This document shows positions 42,575-51,479 of a DNA stretch of 64,000 bases, one piece after another; the stretch's first letter is position 1, and every line of letters begins with the position of its first letter. The position numbers and the translations under genes are program-made. The notes under the pieces are model-generated. The model did no database searches. It saw nothing but the letters and a program-made list of their open reading frames with translations, and was not told the DNA's origin. Origin of the DNA: Cryptosporangium arvum DSM 44712 (lineage in GTDB: Bacteria > Actinomycetota > Actinomycetes > Mycobacteriales > Cryptosporangiaceae); the NCBI RefSeq assembly GCF_000585375.1, contig NZ_KK073874.1:3224001-3288000 (forward strand), in the 5' to 3' direction.

Positions 42575-43704
42575 CGACGGGCTCCGTCGAGGACCGGAAT
42601 GGTGTGCGAGGTGCCCAGGCCGAGGCGGCTGCTGATGAGCAGGCCACGCTCGAGCGTCGCGACCGCGTCCGGGAGACAGTGGCGCTCCCAGTCGCGCAGG
42701 TCATCCCCGAGTTGGCCGTGGCGCAGACACTGGACCAGACCCGCTGCTTGCTCGATTCCAGCGTTGGCTCCGCGGGCGGTCACGGGCCGGGGCGGAGCGA
42801 GGGCGTCACCGAGCAGCACGGCGTAGCCGGCGCCGATCGGCCACACCATCGACGTCGGCGGATCGACGTCCATGATCGCGACGGCCGCGCGCCGGCGGGT
42901 CGAGACCACGAGGTGGGCTTCGGCCGCGGGGAGGCGGTCGACCGCTTCCTGATCGAGACGCGAGCGGGCGGACCCGCCGATCTGCCCGTCCGTGACGTAG
43001 CTCCGCTCGCCCGGTGAGACTCCGAACCACGCGCGGAACTCGTTGGGGCTCGCGTTGAGGCCGAAGATCCAGTCCTGCCCGCCGGGCACCGGTGCGAGGT
43101 TGAATTGGCCACCCTGGCCGAGGTCGTAGCGGCGAAAATCGCCAGAGGGGTCACCGGGCCGCGAACTCGTACCCCGGTGCGCGACGCAGCCGGAGTAACA
43201 CGTCTGCCGTCCGGGGTCGAGCAGCCGGCGGCCGATCGAATTGCGGCCGTCGGCGAACACGACCAGATCAGCGGGCTCGGAAGACCCGTCTGCGCGGACG
43301 ACAACGGGACCACGGACGCTCTCGTGCAGCCCGACGATCCTGGTACCGAGATGCAGGACGGATCCCGGCAGGCGGGCGCGGAGCGCGGCGTGCAGCAGCG
43401 CCCAGGTGGTGAAGCGTCCCGGGTAGGGGATCCGGGTGGTCTTGATCGGGCGTCGGTTCCGGACGGTGATCTGCGCGATGGTGTCCGACCGGCCGGTGAC
43501 GATCTCTCGCTGCGGGATGCCGATCGTGGCCAGGACGTCGAGCGCGGTGTTCTCCAGCGACATGACGCCGCCGGTCCGCGTCGCCAGGGCGGGTGCGGCG
43601 TCATACAGGGTGAGGTCATCGAAGCCGGCGCGCAGCAGCAGGAGTGCCAGGGTGGGGCCGGTGAGCGAGCCACCGACGATGGCGATCTTCGGGTGCTTGT
43701 ACAT
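42571..43704 (-). CDS. FAD-dependent monooxygenase-like protein
   Basis: A 377-residue flavoprotein. The dinucleotide-binding motif is IAIVGGSLTGPTLALLLLRA (GxSxxG variant), with an acidic strand end LTLYD. The second FAD motif is VVFADGRNS near residue 150 and the third is GYAVLLGDALAPPRPVTARG near 295-315, in which the family's GD and P residues are kept. It resembles PHBH-type aromatic monooxygenases. In a run of mobile-element genes an oxygenase is unexpected; it may modify a small molecule or a base. Its stop is coupled to the next hypothetical gene. Confidence 0.75.
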   Translation of the reverse strand: MYKHPKIAIVGGSLTGPTLALLLLRAGFDDLTLYDAAPALATRTGGVMSLENTALDVLATIGIPQREIVTGRSDTIAQITVRNRRPIKTTRIPYPGRFTTWALLHAALRARLPGSVLHLGTRIVGLHESVRGPVVVRADGSSEPADLVVFADGRNSIGRRLLDPGRQTCYSGCVAHRGTSSRPGDPSGDFRRYDLGQGGQFNLAPVPGGQDWIFGLNASPNEFRAWFGVSPGERSYVTDGQIGGSARSRLDQEAVDRLPAAEAHLVVSTRRRAAVAIMDVDPPTSMVWPIGAGYAVLLGDALAPPRPVTARGANAGIEQAAGLVQCLRHGQLGDDLRDWERHCLPDAVATLERGLLISSRLGLGTSHTIPVLDGARR

Positions 43705-43806
43705 GGGTCCCTTCCAAAAGGGGTGGTGGGACCCTGGGCACGGCTCCGCGGCCGGCCCAGGGGCAGAACGCGTTGCGTGCGAGAGCCGACGAGGCTCAGA
43801 TTTCGG

Positions 43807-44301
43807 TCAGCTCAGGACGATGCGCAGGGCATTGACTGCGGCGTCCATGGCGTCGGCGGCGGTGGCGTAGTACGCGGCGTGCGCGCCGCCGGGGATGTAA
43901 AGCGGGTAGTCGATGCGGGCGCCGCGATCCCAGATCCGCACCGTCCAACCAGGGTCGGTGTCGTAGGGCGGGATGAGGTAGCCCGTCGCATCTACAGAAT
44001 CGGCGGGCGGGTGAACGACCACGCTTCGAAGCCCGCCGTCGGGACGGCCGTGCGGAGCGACTGTCCAACCGCTCGGGGCACCGGCCTGAAGCTGCCGCAG
44101 CACGCGAGCGACTGCTGCCTCGCTGGCGGCAACACGTCGTTGTGCGTCTTCGTGACGGCGGCGATAGTCGCGCTCGGCGAAACTGATCCAGTCCCCGCGT
44201 CGAGGATCGTGAATCAGGTAGCAGCCGCAGTGCCCGCACCACGGGCGGTTGTCTCTTGAAAGGACGCAGTTACCGCAACAACCACACCGAGGCCCGTTCA
44301 T
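43807..44301 (-). CDS. hypothetical protein with N-terminal zinc ribbon
   Basis: A 164-residue protein starting MNGPRCGCCGNCVLSRDNRP, then WCGHCGCYLIHDP, a likely zinc knuckle of the CxxC...CxxC kind. A charged helix (RRRHEDAQRRVAASEAAVAR) and a beta-rich C-terminus follow. Function is not recognised. The ATG overlaps the stop of the upstream gene by four bases. Confidence 0.65.
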   Translation of the reverse strand: MNGPRCGCCGNCVLSRDNRPWCGHCGCYLIHDPRRGDWISFAERDYRRRHEDAQRRVAASEAAVARVLRQLQAGAPSGWTVAPHGRPDGGLRSVVVHPPADSVDATGYLIPPYDTDPGWTVRIWDRGARIDYPLYIPGGAHAAYYATAADAMDAAVNALRIVLS

Positions 44302-44804
44302 GCCCAGGCCCGGAACTCCGCTGCTACGGCTGGCGGTCCTCCGCCCCAGGGATGCAGAAGGCCGGCTGCGGCGCCGATCCGATCGGCCCAGGACTCGGGG
44401 AAGCGGTCGACGTCGAACACTAGATCCCACGCGTCGAAGGCGTCTGTTGGTCCTTCACCCCAGCTCAGCCCGCCGGTGGTGTAGGCGTCGAGGCCCGGTT
44501 GGTCGGGTGGCGCGAATCGGTGACGCTGGACATCGCGGCCGGTCAGCGACCGTCGGAATCGCTCGAACAGGATCAGCATGTGGTGCTGCGCGGCCGCGCG
44601 GAGCTCCTCGACGCGGGCGGCTTCGGTCCACGCGTCTTCGCCGTGGGGGAGTGCGGGCTCGATCCAGCCGTTCTCGATCAGGATTCGCAGGTCATCGACG
44701 GAGGCGTTGGCGCAGAGCTCCTCGATGACGGCGGTGGCCGCGGCGCTGTCGAGTTCCGTATCGGCGGGTAGGTAGAAGACGCGGGCGATCATGTTGGCAC
44801 CCAT
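44298..44804 (-). CDS. hypothetical protein, 168 aa
   Basis: Begins MGANMIARVFYLPADTELDS; an internal ATG (Met5) is an alternative start. The protein is acidic and helical (AAATAVIEELCANASVDDLR), with a Trp-rich C-terminal half (AWDLVFDVDRFPESWADRIG). No family is recognised. It lies six bases from the GGDEF gene and is coupled to the zinc-ribbon gene. Confidence 0.6.
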   Translation of the reverse strand: MGANMIARVFYLPADTELDSAAATAVIEELCANASVDDLRILIENGWIEPALPHGEDAWTEAARVEELRAAAQHHMLILFERFRRSLTGRDVQRHRFAPPDQPGLDAYTTGGLSWGEGPTDAFDAWDLVFDVDRFPESWADRIGAAAGLLHPWGGGPPAVAAEFRAWA

Positions 44805-44810
44805 TAGGGC

Positions 44811-45557
44811 TCACTCCTTGGGGGAAGGCGTATCGGAACCGGTCGGCCGGCGGTCGCGGCGGCGGTCCGCAGGGCGGTCACCGGTTGGTGCGGGCAGTCC
44901 GTCGCGGAGCGGGTCGTAGAACTCGATTCCGGTGCCGTTGCGTTTGGCGGCGAACATCGCCAGATCGGCTGCGGCGAGGGCTCGGCGGGGGTCGTCGAAA
45001 CCGGTCGCGATGCCGACGCTTGCCTGCACGGGCACGGAGGTGCTGCCGACGGTCACCGGTTGTTGGAAGGAGGCCGTCAGCGCTTCTGCGAGGGTCTGGG
45101 GAGCGGCGGGGCCGGCGATGAGGAATTCGTCTCCGCCGAGACGTGCGACCAGATGCTCCGGTGCGGTACTGGTGAGCCGCTGCGCGATGCCGGCGAGGTA
45201 TTCGTCGCCTCCGGTGTGGGTGAAGGTGGCGTTGAGGGCGTGCATGTTGTCGACGTCGACGAGCGCGACGGTCAGCGTTTCGCCGGTGTGGTCGGCCAGG
45301 TAGTGCTCGGCGACGCGGCGCACGGCCAGCCCGGTGACCGGGTCGGTGTAGGCCTCGTCGAGCTGCTGGGTGACGTCGACCAGTTGGTGGTTGAACTGGA
45401 CGAGCCGGAGGACCGCGAGGATGAGGCCGGCGAGGTTGACCGTGGTCGCTGCCTTGACGTGCCCGGTGGCCAGGAGGCCGCACGAGATGGTGATGAGCAT
45501 CGCGGCGGCGATCGTCGCTATGGCGTGCTGGCGGGGGAGTTTCTGGTCGGTGGGCAT
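44811..45557 (-). CDS. GGDEF domain protein (diguanylate cyclase), island copy
   Basis: A 248-residue protein. Two N-terminal hydrophobic segments (AIATIAAAMLITISCGLLAT, TVNLAGLILAVLRLVQF) anchor it; a GGDEF domain follows from EAYTDPVTGLAVRRVAEHYL, with VDVDNMHALNATFTHTGGDE and the signature RLGGDEFLI. The C-terminal tail is Arg/Asp-rich. It is shorter than the chromosomal cyclase and has no periplasmic sensor. GGDEF genes of this short type recur in actinobacterial plasmid-like islands, so it may tie element functions to cyclic di-GMP. Confidence 0.8.
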   Translation of the reverse strand: MPTDQKLPRQHAIATIAAAMLITISCGLLATGHVKAATTVNLAGLILAVLRLVQFNHQLVDVTQQLDEAYTDPVTGLAVRRVAEHYLADHTGETLTVALVDVDNMHALNATFTHTGGDEYLAGIAQRLTSTAPEHLVARLGGDEFLIAGPAAPQTLAEALTASFQQPVTVGSTSVPVQASVGIATGFDDPRRALAAADLAMFAAKRNGTGIEFYDPLRDGLPAPTGDRPADRRRDRRPTGSDTPSPKE

Positions 45558-45633
45558 TGGGGGTCTCCATCGGGTGTGGGCGCATGACGAGGGGGCGAAT
45601 CAGCGCGTGCCGATTCGCTCGGTGCACGTGGTG

Positions 45634-46281
45634 TCAGGGGGTGCGGAGCGCGACGACGATGTCGTCGGGGGCGAGCGTGTCGATCTGCCCGTTGGCCTCG
45701 GCCAGGTAGTCCATCCGGGGAGCGAGCTGCCCGGTACCGGCCGTGAGGAGAGTGCCGTCGAGGCAGAGCAGTCGGTCGCCGGGGACGGCAGAGAGCCATC
45801 CGAAGTGGGCGTAGGCATGGGAGCCGAGTTGGAGTGCTTCGAGGTGGCTGGTCGGCAGGTCCATCGCGCGGTGCGGCAGCGCGTTGTAGGTGTTCATGAC
45901 CAGGACGCGCGGTTGGGCCAGGTAGTCCTGTTGCGCCCGGTCGAGCGGGTACCGGGTGGGCGTGGTCCGGTGGTGGGCGAGGAACGTCCAGTAGGGCTGG
46001 GCGGGGCGGGTATTGGCCACGACCTGCTGCCAGACCGTCCACCGGTACCAGTTGAGCTGGTAGGCGGCGTTGCGCATCGCGGCAAGGTCGAGGTGGTGGA
46101 GCCGGCCACCGGCAATGGATTCGTGCTCGATGCGGGAGAACCAGTGGCGGCGTCGGCCGGCGAGGAAATGGTCGGCTGGACCGTGGGTGGTGAGGGACAG
46201 CGCGGCGAGGCTGGCTTCGGCAGCGGCGGCGATCCTCTCGGCGGGAGTGTCGTCGGGAAGACAGACCAGGGATAGGGACAT
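45634..46281 (-). CDS. hypothetical protein, 215 aa, first gene of the minus-strand run
   Basis: ATG 46281 is eight bases after AAGGAG. The protein starts MSLSLVCLPDDTPAERIAAA and has a His/Arg/Trp-rich middle (GRRRHWFSRIEHE, QLNWYRWTVWQQVVANTRPA, YWTFLAHHRTTPTRYPLDRA). No family is recognised and no membrane segment is seen. As the first of about fifteen genes read in the same direction it probably follows the operon promoter in the 800-base gap to its right. Confidence 0.6.
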   Translation of the reverse strand: MSLSLVCLPDDTPAERIAAAAEASLAALSLTTHGPADHFLAGRRRHWFSRIEHESIAGGRLHHLDLAAMRNAAYQLNWYRWTVWQQVVANTRPAQPYWTFLAHHRTTPTRYPLDRAQQDYLAQPRVLVMNTYNALPHRAMDLPTSHLEALQLGSHAYAHFGWLSAVPGDRLLCLDGTLLTAGTGQLAPRMDYLAEANGQIDTLAPDDIVVALRTP

Positions 46282-47099
46282 GGGTGTCTCCTTCGGGAGG
46301 ACGCGGAGGGCGGGCACGCCGAAGGGCCTCCGTGTGTGCGGAGGCTGGAGCGGTAGGAGCTACCGGTCTACGTCGGGGTGCAGAGAGTGGTGCGGGTGGG
46401 CGGGGCGCTCACGGGCGGCGCAGGCCGACCGGCCGGAGAGGCGGGTGGGCGGTTGCGACCGCGGTCGTGGACGGGAAGCCCAGGTGATGCGATGTAGAGG
46501 TGGAGAGAACTCAGCATGACGGTTTGACCCAACGGACCGATTGAAACCGGGTCGGCGCAGCTCGTGTTGGGCGTGCTGATCCGTTGATGCCAGCCTCACG
46601 GTGCTGGCGGTACGTCCGTAGTGCCCCCGCAGGCCTGCTCTCTATGACACGTGCACGGAGGTGATAGATCCATCGACGGCCCGATGCCGCCTTCGGCAGT
46701 GAGGGCGCCGGAACCATCCCGGCTTGCAGGCGCGGGAACTTACTGTCATGCCGATGAGAATGCATCCGCACTTATTCGATGTGAGTGCTGCATCGAACGA
46801 CTTTCTCTGCCGAGTGCAGACGATGGCCGGCCGTCACCAAACTCTAATATCTGTAACGAACTGACGAGTAGCCACACATTTGTAATGCGACCTCCATTCG
46901 CGCGGCGGCCGTACGACCTTGGAGTGGCCGTTCCTCGCCAGCTCGCAACCTGGCGCCAGGCGTTAACAGAGCATCTGAATACGGACGAGGTGCTGTAACG
47001 AGGAGGGGTGCATACGGTGCATCGAGCTAGTTGCCCGGCTTCAATGATCCTTGCTAGCGTTCTGGCGGAAGATGTGCGCGCAATTCCTGGGGGGAACCT
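46282..47099. other. about 820 bp intergenic, no supported gene
   Basis: Frames on both strands are open, but none has a domain or a convincing ribosome site. The part nearest 46,300 should hold the promoter of the minus-strand run; the part nearest 47,030-47,060 holds the promoter of the secreted-protein gene. A weak inverted repeat (CGGTTT at 46520 and AAACCG at 46544) was noted but not interpreted. Confidence 0.4.
47031..47060 (+). promoter_or_regulatory. promoter of secreted-protein gene
   Basis: TTGCCC (47031-47036) and TAGCGT (47055-47060) are 18 bases apart, about 40 bases before the start codon. The fit to the vegetative actinobacterial consensus is fair. Confidence 0.4.
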
Positions 47100-47546
47100 A
47101 TGCGAGCAAAATCTGCTGTTAGAGTGATCGTGACACTTTTCGTTGCCGTCGCTGCTTCTGTCGTTCTGCTTCCGACAGCGTCGGCTCAGGCGGCGACGAC
47201 GGTTGGGCCGGTAACAATCAACTGTGGCGCCCTGACCTGCAGCGCATACCTGTCAAGGTCGGCGACACGAGCAGCCAATGACAAGCTCGCTGCTGGCGGC
47301 GGGGCATATGCGGCATTGGCGGGTAGTATCTGCGGTCCGTTGGGGATTGCTGCACCGCCCGTCGGCATCGCATGCGGCACTGCAGCGGCGCTCCACGCGG
47401 GATTCATTCAGCAGGAGATCGGTGACGCCGCCACCAAACACGGCACTCGCGGAGCCTGCCTGAAGGTGACGTTCACTCGCCCCTACAAGGGGAAGTCGAC
47501 CATTACCTGGTGGTCAACAAACAACGGGAACTACTGCAAAGACTAG
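47100..47546 (+). CDS. small secreted protein
   Basis: A 148-residue protein with a clear Sec signal peptide: basic start MRAKSAVR, hydrophobic core VIVTLFVAVAASVVLLP, cleavage expected near ASAQA (about residues 27-31). The mature part has five cysteines (INCGALTCSAYL, SICGPLGIAAPPVGIACG, ACLKV, NYCKD) and a Gly/Ala-rich hydrophobic centre that could insert in a membrane, as in some antimicrobial or pore-forming proteins. A GGGGGGAA ribosome site and an isolated promoter and terminator show a monocistronic unit. Related short proteins occur in streptomycetes as hypotheticals; a toxin role is only a possibility. Confidence 0.75.
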   Translation: MRAKSAVRVIVTLFVAVAASVVLLPTASAQAATTVGPVTINCGALTCSAYLSRSATRAANDKLAAGGGAYAALAGSICGPLGIAAPPVGIACGTAAALHAGFIQQEIGDAATKHGTRGACLKVTFTRPYKGKSTITWWSTNNGNYCKD

Positions 47547-47563
47547 GAGCCGCAGTTCCATGA

Positions 47564-47592
47564 AGGGGCGGCTCTCTTTGAGAGCCGCCCCT
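47564..47592 (+). terminator. hairpin terminator after secreted-protein gene
   Basis: A perfect 12-bp stem (GGGGCGGCTCTC with GAGAGCCGCCCC), extended by one A-T pair, closes a TTT loop 18 bases after the stop codon. There is no U tract, as is common for actinobacterial terminators. Confidence 0.75.
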
Positions 47593-47699
47593 AGCCGTTG
47601 CCGGGCCAAATAAAAAACGCACTGGTGCGCACAGTCGAAGTTGCACCTTCGTTAGGATTGAGGGAAGCGTTCCCTTCGACGCCTCCTCATCCCACTCTA

Positions 47700-47726
47700 T
47701 TGCCGCCGAGCGCGCGAAGCGCACTC
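47700..47726. repeat. 27-bp dispersed repeat, copy 1
   Basis: A 27-base sequence containing GCCGAGCGCGCGAAGCGCAC is found here and again at 60775-60801 with a single mismatch. It can fold (GAGCGC...GCGCACTC, imperfect). Both copies are in intergenic DNA of the accessory region. I do not know its role. Confidence 0.55.
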
Positions 47727-47843
47727 TATTGGCCGCGATCAGCTAGTTCGCTGGTTCTCCGCAGTCCGGACGAGGAGCCGCCCGGAGTGCCCTGCCACAC
47801 GGCGATGGAGCACGAGGCGAGGCGCAGTGAAGCTCAGAGGCCA

Positions 47844-48017
47844 TCACGTGGACAGGTCTGTCGGTGATACCTGCACCGCTTTGCCGGTAGCGCTGTCGTC
47901 CGGCCGGTCGGCCACCCTTTCCTTACGCAGCTTTTGCGCGACTGCGATACCGAGATTGATCAGGGCGCCGAGGATGGCGGCGAGGTCGCCGAGATCCACT
48001 CCGGTGAACGTCACCAC
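47844..48017 (-). CDS. small amphipathic peptide, 57 aa, divergent from STAND gene
   Basis: GTG 48017 (or the next GTG at 48014) follows GAAGGAG at six bases. The peptide reads VVTFTGVDLGDLAAILGALI, then NLGIAVAQKLRKER and a hydrophilic tail ending SPTDLST. The first half is a hydrophobic, possibly membrane-active helix. It is divergent from the HTH-STAND-repeat gene with a 232-base shared promoter region, so the two may form a functional pair. No family is recognised. Confidence 0.55.
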   Translation of the reverse strand: MVTFTGVDLGDLAAILGALINLGIAVAQKLRKERVADRPDDSATGKAVQVSPTDLST

Positions 48018-48249
48018 GGTGTGCTCCTTCGCAGGTTGGCAGGCAAAGACGCTGATCCCGTCTCAACCTGGCAGCGCCGAGGCATGCTCCCGCGGCCGAC
48101 GTGTCTCCGTCATGCTCGCCTCCGACGTCTACTTGCACTTTGCCGGGTGTAACGGGTACGGGCAGGAGACGCCGTGGGACAGCATGCGCCGCACCGGCCC
48201 GAGATACTTGTCCCCTGTAACACCGGTGGCGTGATGCGGAGGAGCGCGA

Positions 48250-51200
48250 GTGGCAAGCCGCGGCGAGAGCGATCGGAGCCAGTGGCCTCCGGTCGGGCCG
48301 GTGCGCGGGTGGCTGGAGTTCGTCGGGGCCCTGCACGAAGAGGCCGGGTATCCCAGCCTCCGGACGATCGCGTCGCGAATGGCTTTGCGAAACCGGACCC
48401 GTGTCAGCAATCTCCTTCGCGGTCTGTCGCTTCCCGCCGATGCTCAGCAGGCGATAAGCCTGGCACGTGCGCTGGGCGGTGGAACGGATGAGGCTGACGA
48501 GGCCGTCCGCCGTTATGAGGCGGCGTTCCTGGAATGGCGACGCGCTCCTGGTCCGGATACCCCCGCTCTGCTTGGGGTCCCGGTGGCCGACGCCGATCCC
48601 CGGGAGTTCGGCGTCCATAACGCCATCACGGTGACCGGCCAGGCGAACGAGCGGCAGCCGTCCTACGTCCTGCGTGATACCGACACTGAAGCCGACGGAG
48701 TCCGCTCACTGCTCCGCGCCGCCGCACAGCGAGGGATCCGCGCCGCAGGCGTTCCTGGTACTGGTCGGAGGCTCGTCGGTCGGCAAGACGCGCTGCGCGT
48801 TCGAGGCGGTCCGCGCGGAATTGCCGGACTGGAGGATCTTCCGCCCGGCCTGTTCCGCCGACGTGCAGTCTCTGGTGGGCAGTGGGCAGGACCGGACGGT
48901 GCTGTGGCTCGATGAGTTGCAGCGATACGTGGACTGCAGCGATCCGATCACTGCCGAGACCGTTCTGGCCCTATTGCATTCCCCTGCGCGGATCGTGGTG
49001 GTAGGAACACTTTGGCCCGAGCACTATCGCCGGTACACAGCGCTGCCGACACCGGACGACGATGATCACCGTGACCATGAACGGCGGCTTCTCGAGCTCG
49101 CTCGCGCGACGTTCATCAGTGATCAGTTCTCCGCCGCCGAGCGACTGCGAGCCCGGGCTGTCGCCGAACATGATCCGAGGATCCGGACGGCACTGGTCGA
49201 TACCGACTTCGGACTCACGCAGACGCTTGCTGCCGCGCCCCTGCTCATTTCCCGGCTGGCCGGTTGCCGCACGGCAGCGCCACGAACCTGGGCTGTCATG
49301 ACGGCCGCGATTGCCCTCGCGCGCCTGGGCCACCGCGGGCCCCTCGCCCCTGATCTGCTGAAAGCGGTCGCGCCGGGCTACTGTATGCAGCGCGATCGCG
49401 CCGGTGCCGGGTCGGACTGGTTCTCATCAGCGCTGGAGGATTGCACCGAGACGTTGCATGGAGCCTCGTCGATGCTCATCCCGTACTGTGCCGATCCGGA
49501 CGCAATGGGCCTCGTGACCGGCTACACCGTAGCTGACTACTTGGTCGCCCACGCCGAACCGACACTCGATATCCCCGCGACCGTGTGGACCCAACTGGCA
49601 GTCCAATCCTTCAATCCGCAGGACGCGGTCCGCCTCGCCAAGGCAGCCGAGGAAAGGCTCCGCTACTTCTGCGCCGAGGCCCTCTGGAGGCAAGCACACA
49701 CCGCGGGACACCCTGATGCGGTCGGAGAGCTCGCCGGGCTGCTGATCAACCGGGGTGACCTCGCCGGCGCACTTGACCTCTTGTTGCCGGCCGGAACCGC
49801 GGGAGATCGCCAAGCGCTGGCCGAGGCAGTGGATCTGCTCGGCGAGATGGGCGACCCGCAGCGCGCGACCTCCCTGCTGGAGATCAACGCCAGCGATGGT
49901 TCCCGGTCCGCCCGCCACCAACTGGTGCGACACCTGAGGGCATCGGCGAGCACGCCGATGCCGACGAGCGGCTGCGGGAATGGGCCGCCACCGGGGACGC
50001 GGACGCGCAATACCTGCTGGCCCACCGTCTCCTCGCTGCCGGCGCTCTCGATGAACTGTGGTCGCGGGCCGAAGCCGGCGACGCCGCTGCGGGGGTGTGC
50101 CGTGCTGACCTGCTGGCCGTGCGGGAAGACATCAGTGGCCTGACCGCAGTGGCTCGCGGTGGCGATTCGGTCGCCCTGGAGCGACTCGTGGTCCTGCTGG
50201 TCAGCCAGCACCGCATCCGGGAAGCCCTGGGCCTCCTGCGGGAGATCAGCCCGGACAACCCGGTGGCGGCAGGCCACGTCACGGAGATCCTGTTGCGCCG
50301 GGGCGAGTTCAGCGAAGTCGAACGGCTGCTCGACGAGGCCGACAGACGCGGCGACCCGCACACCACAGCCTGGTGGAACCAGTTGCATCACGCACGCGGC
50401 GATGCTGCCGCATTGCGCGCCAACGCTGAGCGCGGGGATCGGGCGGCCGCCGTTCGCCTCCTGGCTCTACTCGACAGCCGAGCACAGCACGCCGAGGCCG
50501 ATCGGTGGCTCTCCACGCAGCAGTCACACGGGGACCTGCGCGCTTGGGTCGGTCATACCCTCGCCAACCGCCTCGACGAGCGCGAGGACGTGGAAGGCCT
50601 CCGGCGCCTCGCCGATGCAGGAAACTCGATGGCGGCCGAGTGCTATCTCGCCGCGGCACGCAGGCACCACGGTTACGACGTACTCGAACAGTGGGCCGCT
50701 GCCGGTCATTCGGGGGCTCGTACCTACCTCACCGAGCTTCTCGCCGAACGCGGCGACGCCGACGTTCTTCGAGGTCTCGCAAGTACCGGTGACACCTACG
50801 CCGAGGCCCTGCTGATCGAGTTGCTGTGTAGCACGCGAGACGTCGCCGCCCTCGCATCCGAGGCAAGCAACGACAACGCGGCCGCACTAACGGGCCTCAT
50901 CCGGCTGCTGGTCGAGGATGGAGACCAGGCAGGGCTGCAGGAACTCGCAGAAGCAGGTCACCTCCACGCCGCCCGCGCGCTGGCCAAGATGCAAATGAAC
51001 GTCGACGACCTGGCCGGCGCCCTCGAGACACTCACCGCGTACGGCGACCAGGCTGATGCGGAAACCTCAAGCCTGGTCGCACACATCCTGTACCGGGCCG
51101 GAGACCGACACGGACTGGAAGCCCGCGCGGAGACCGGCGACGACGACGCAGCCGGAGCGCTGGTTGCTCTCCTCATCCGACTTAAAGACCGAGACGCCCT

Positions 51201-51408
51201 TTGGGACTATGCCGCCGCTGGCCGACCAGCGGCCTGCCGTGCGCTCGCCGACGCGCTGGACCAGTGGGGTTACGATGACGATGCCGCCCTCGTCCGGCGC
51301 CTCGGCCTCGACGCCGCTGGCCGAGCCATGCCCGGCCCGGATGCCATTCCGGGGCCGACATCGCGGACACTCCGTCGCGACGTACTTAGCGCAGCCGCCA
51401 CGGCCTGA
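48250..51408 (+). pseudogene. HTH-STAND NTPase-repeat protein, frameshifted
   Basis: Nominally about 1,050 residues. GTG 48250 follows GGAGGAG. The N-terminus has an HTH-like segment (GYPSLRTIASRMALRNRTRV, SNLLRGLSLPADAQQ) and the linker NAITVTGQANERQPSYVLRD. The NTPase follows in the next frame: Walker A LVGGSSVGKTRCAFEAV near residue 175, Walker B TVLWLDEL near 217. The C-terminal half is a long array of about 30-residue helical repeats (for example WAAAGHSGARTYLTELLAER, GDADVLRGLASTG). Frame 1 must shift to frame 2 near 48,735 (one extra base, probably in GGG) and back to frame 1 near 49,937 (one base missing). Both halves are otherwise intact, so the shifts may be recent, real inactivation or sequence errors. 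Proteins of this build are common in streptomycetes and belong to the STAND signalling class. Confidence 0.7.
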
Positions 51409-51479
51409 TATCCGCGTGTGTTGTTCGGTGCGGCCTGCTCTGAAACTCGCTGTCATGCCGACGAGAGTGCGTCAACCCC

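Noticed and set aside
46520-46549. CGGTTT...AAACCG inverted repeat as oriT or operator
   Set aside because: Only six bases per arm with an 18-base gap; chance occurrence is likely and no relaxase is present.
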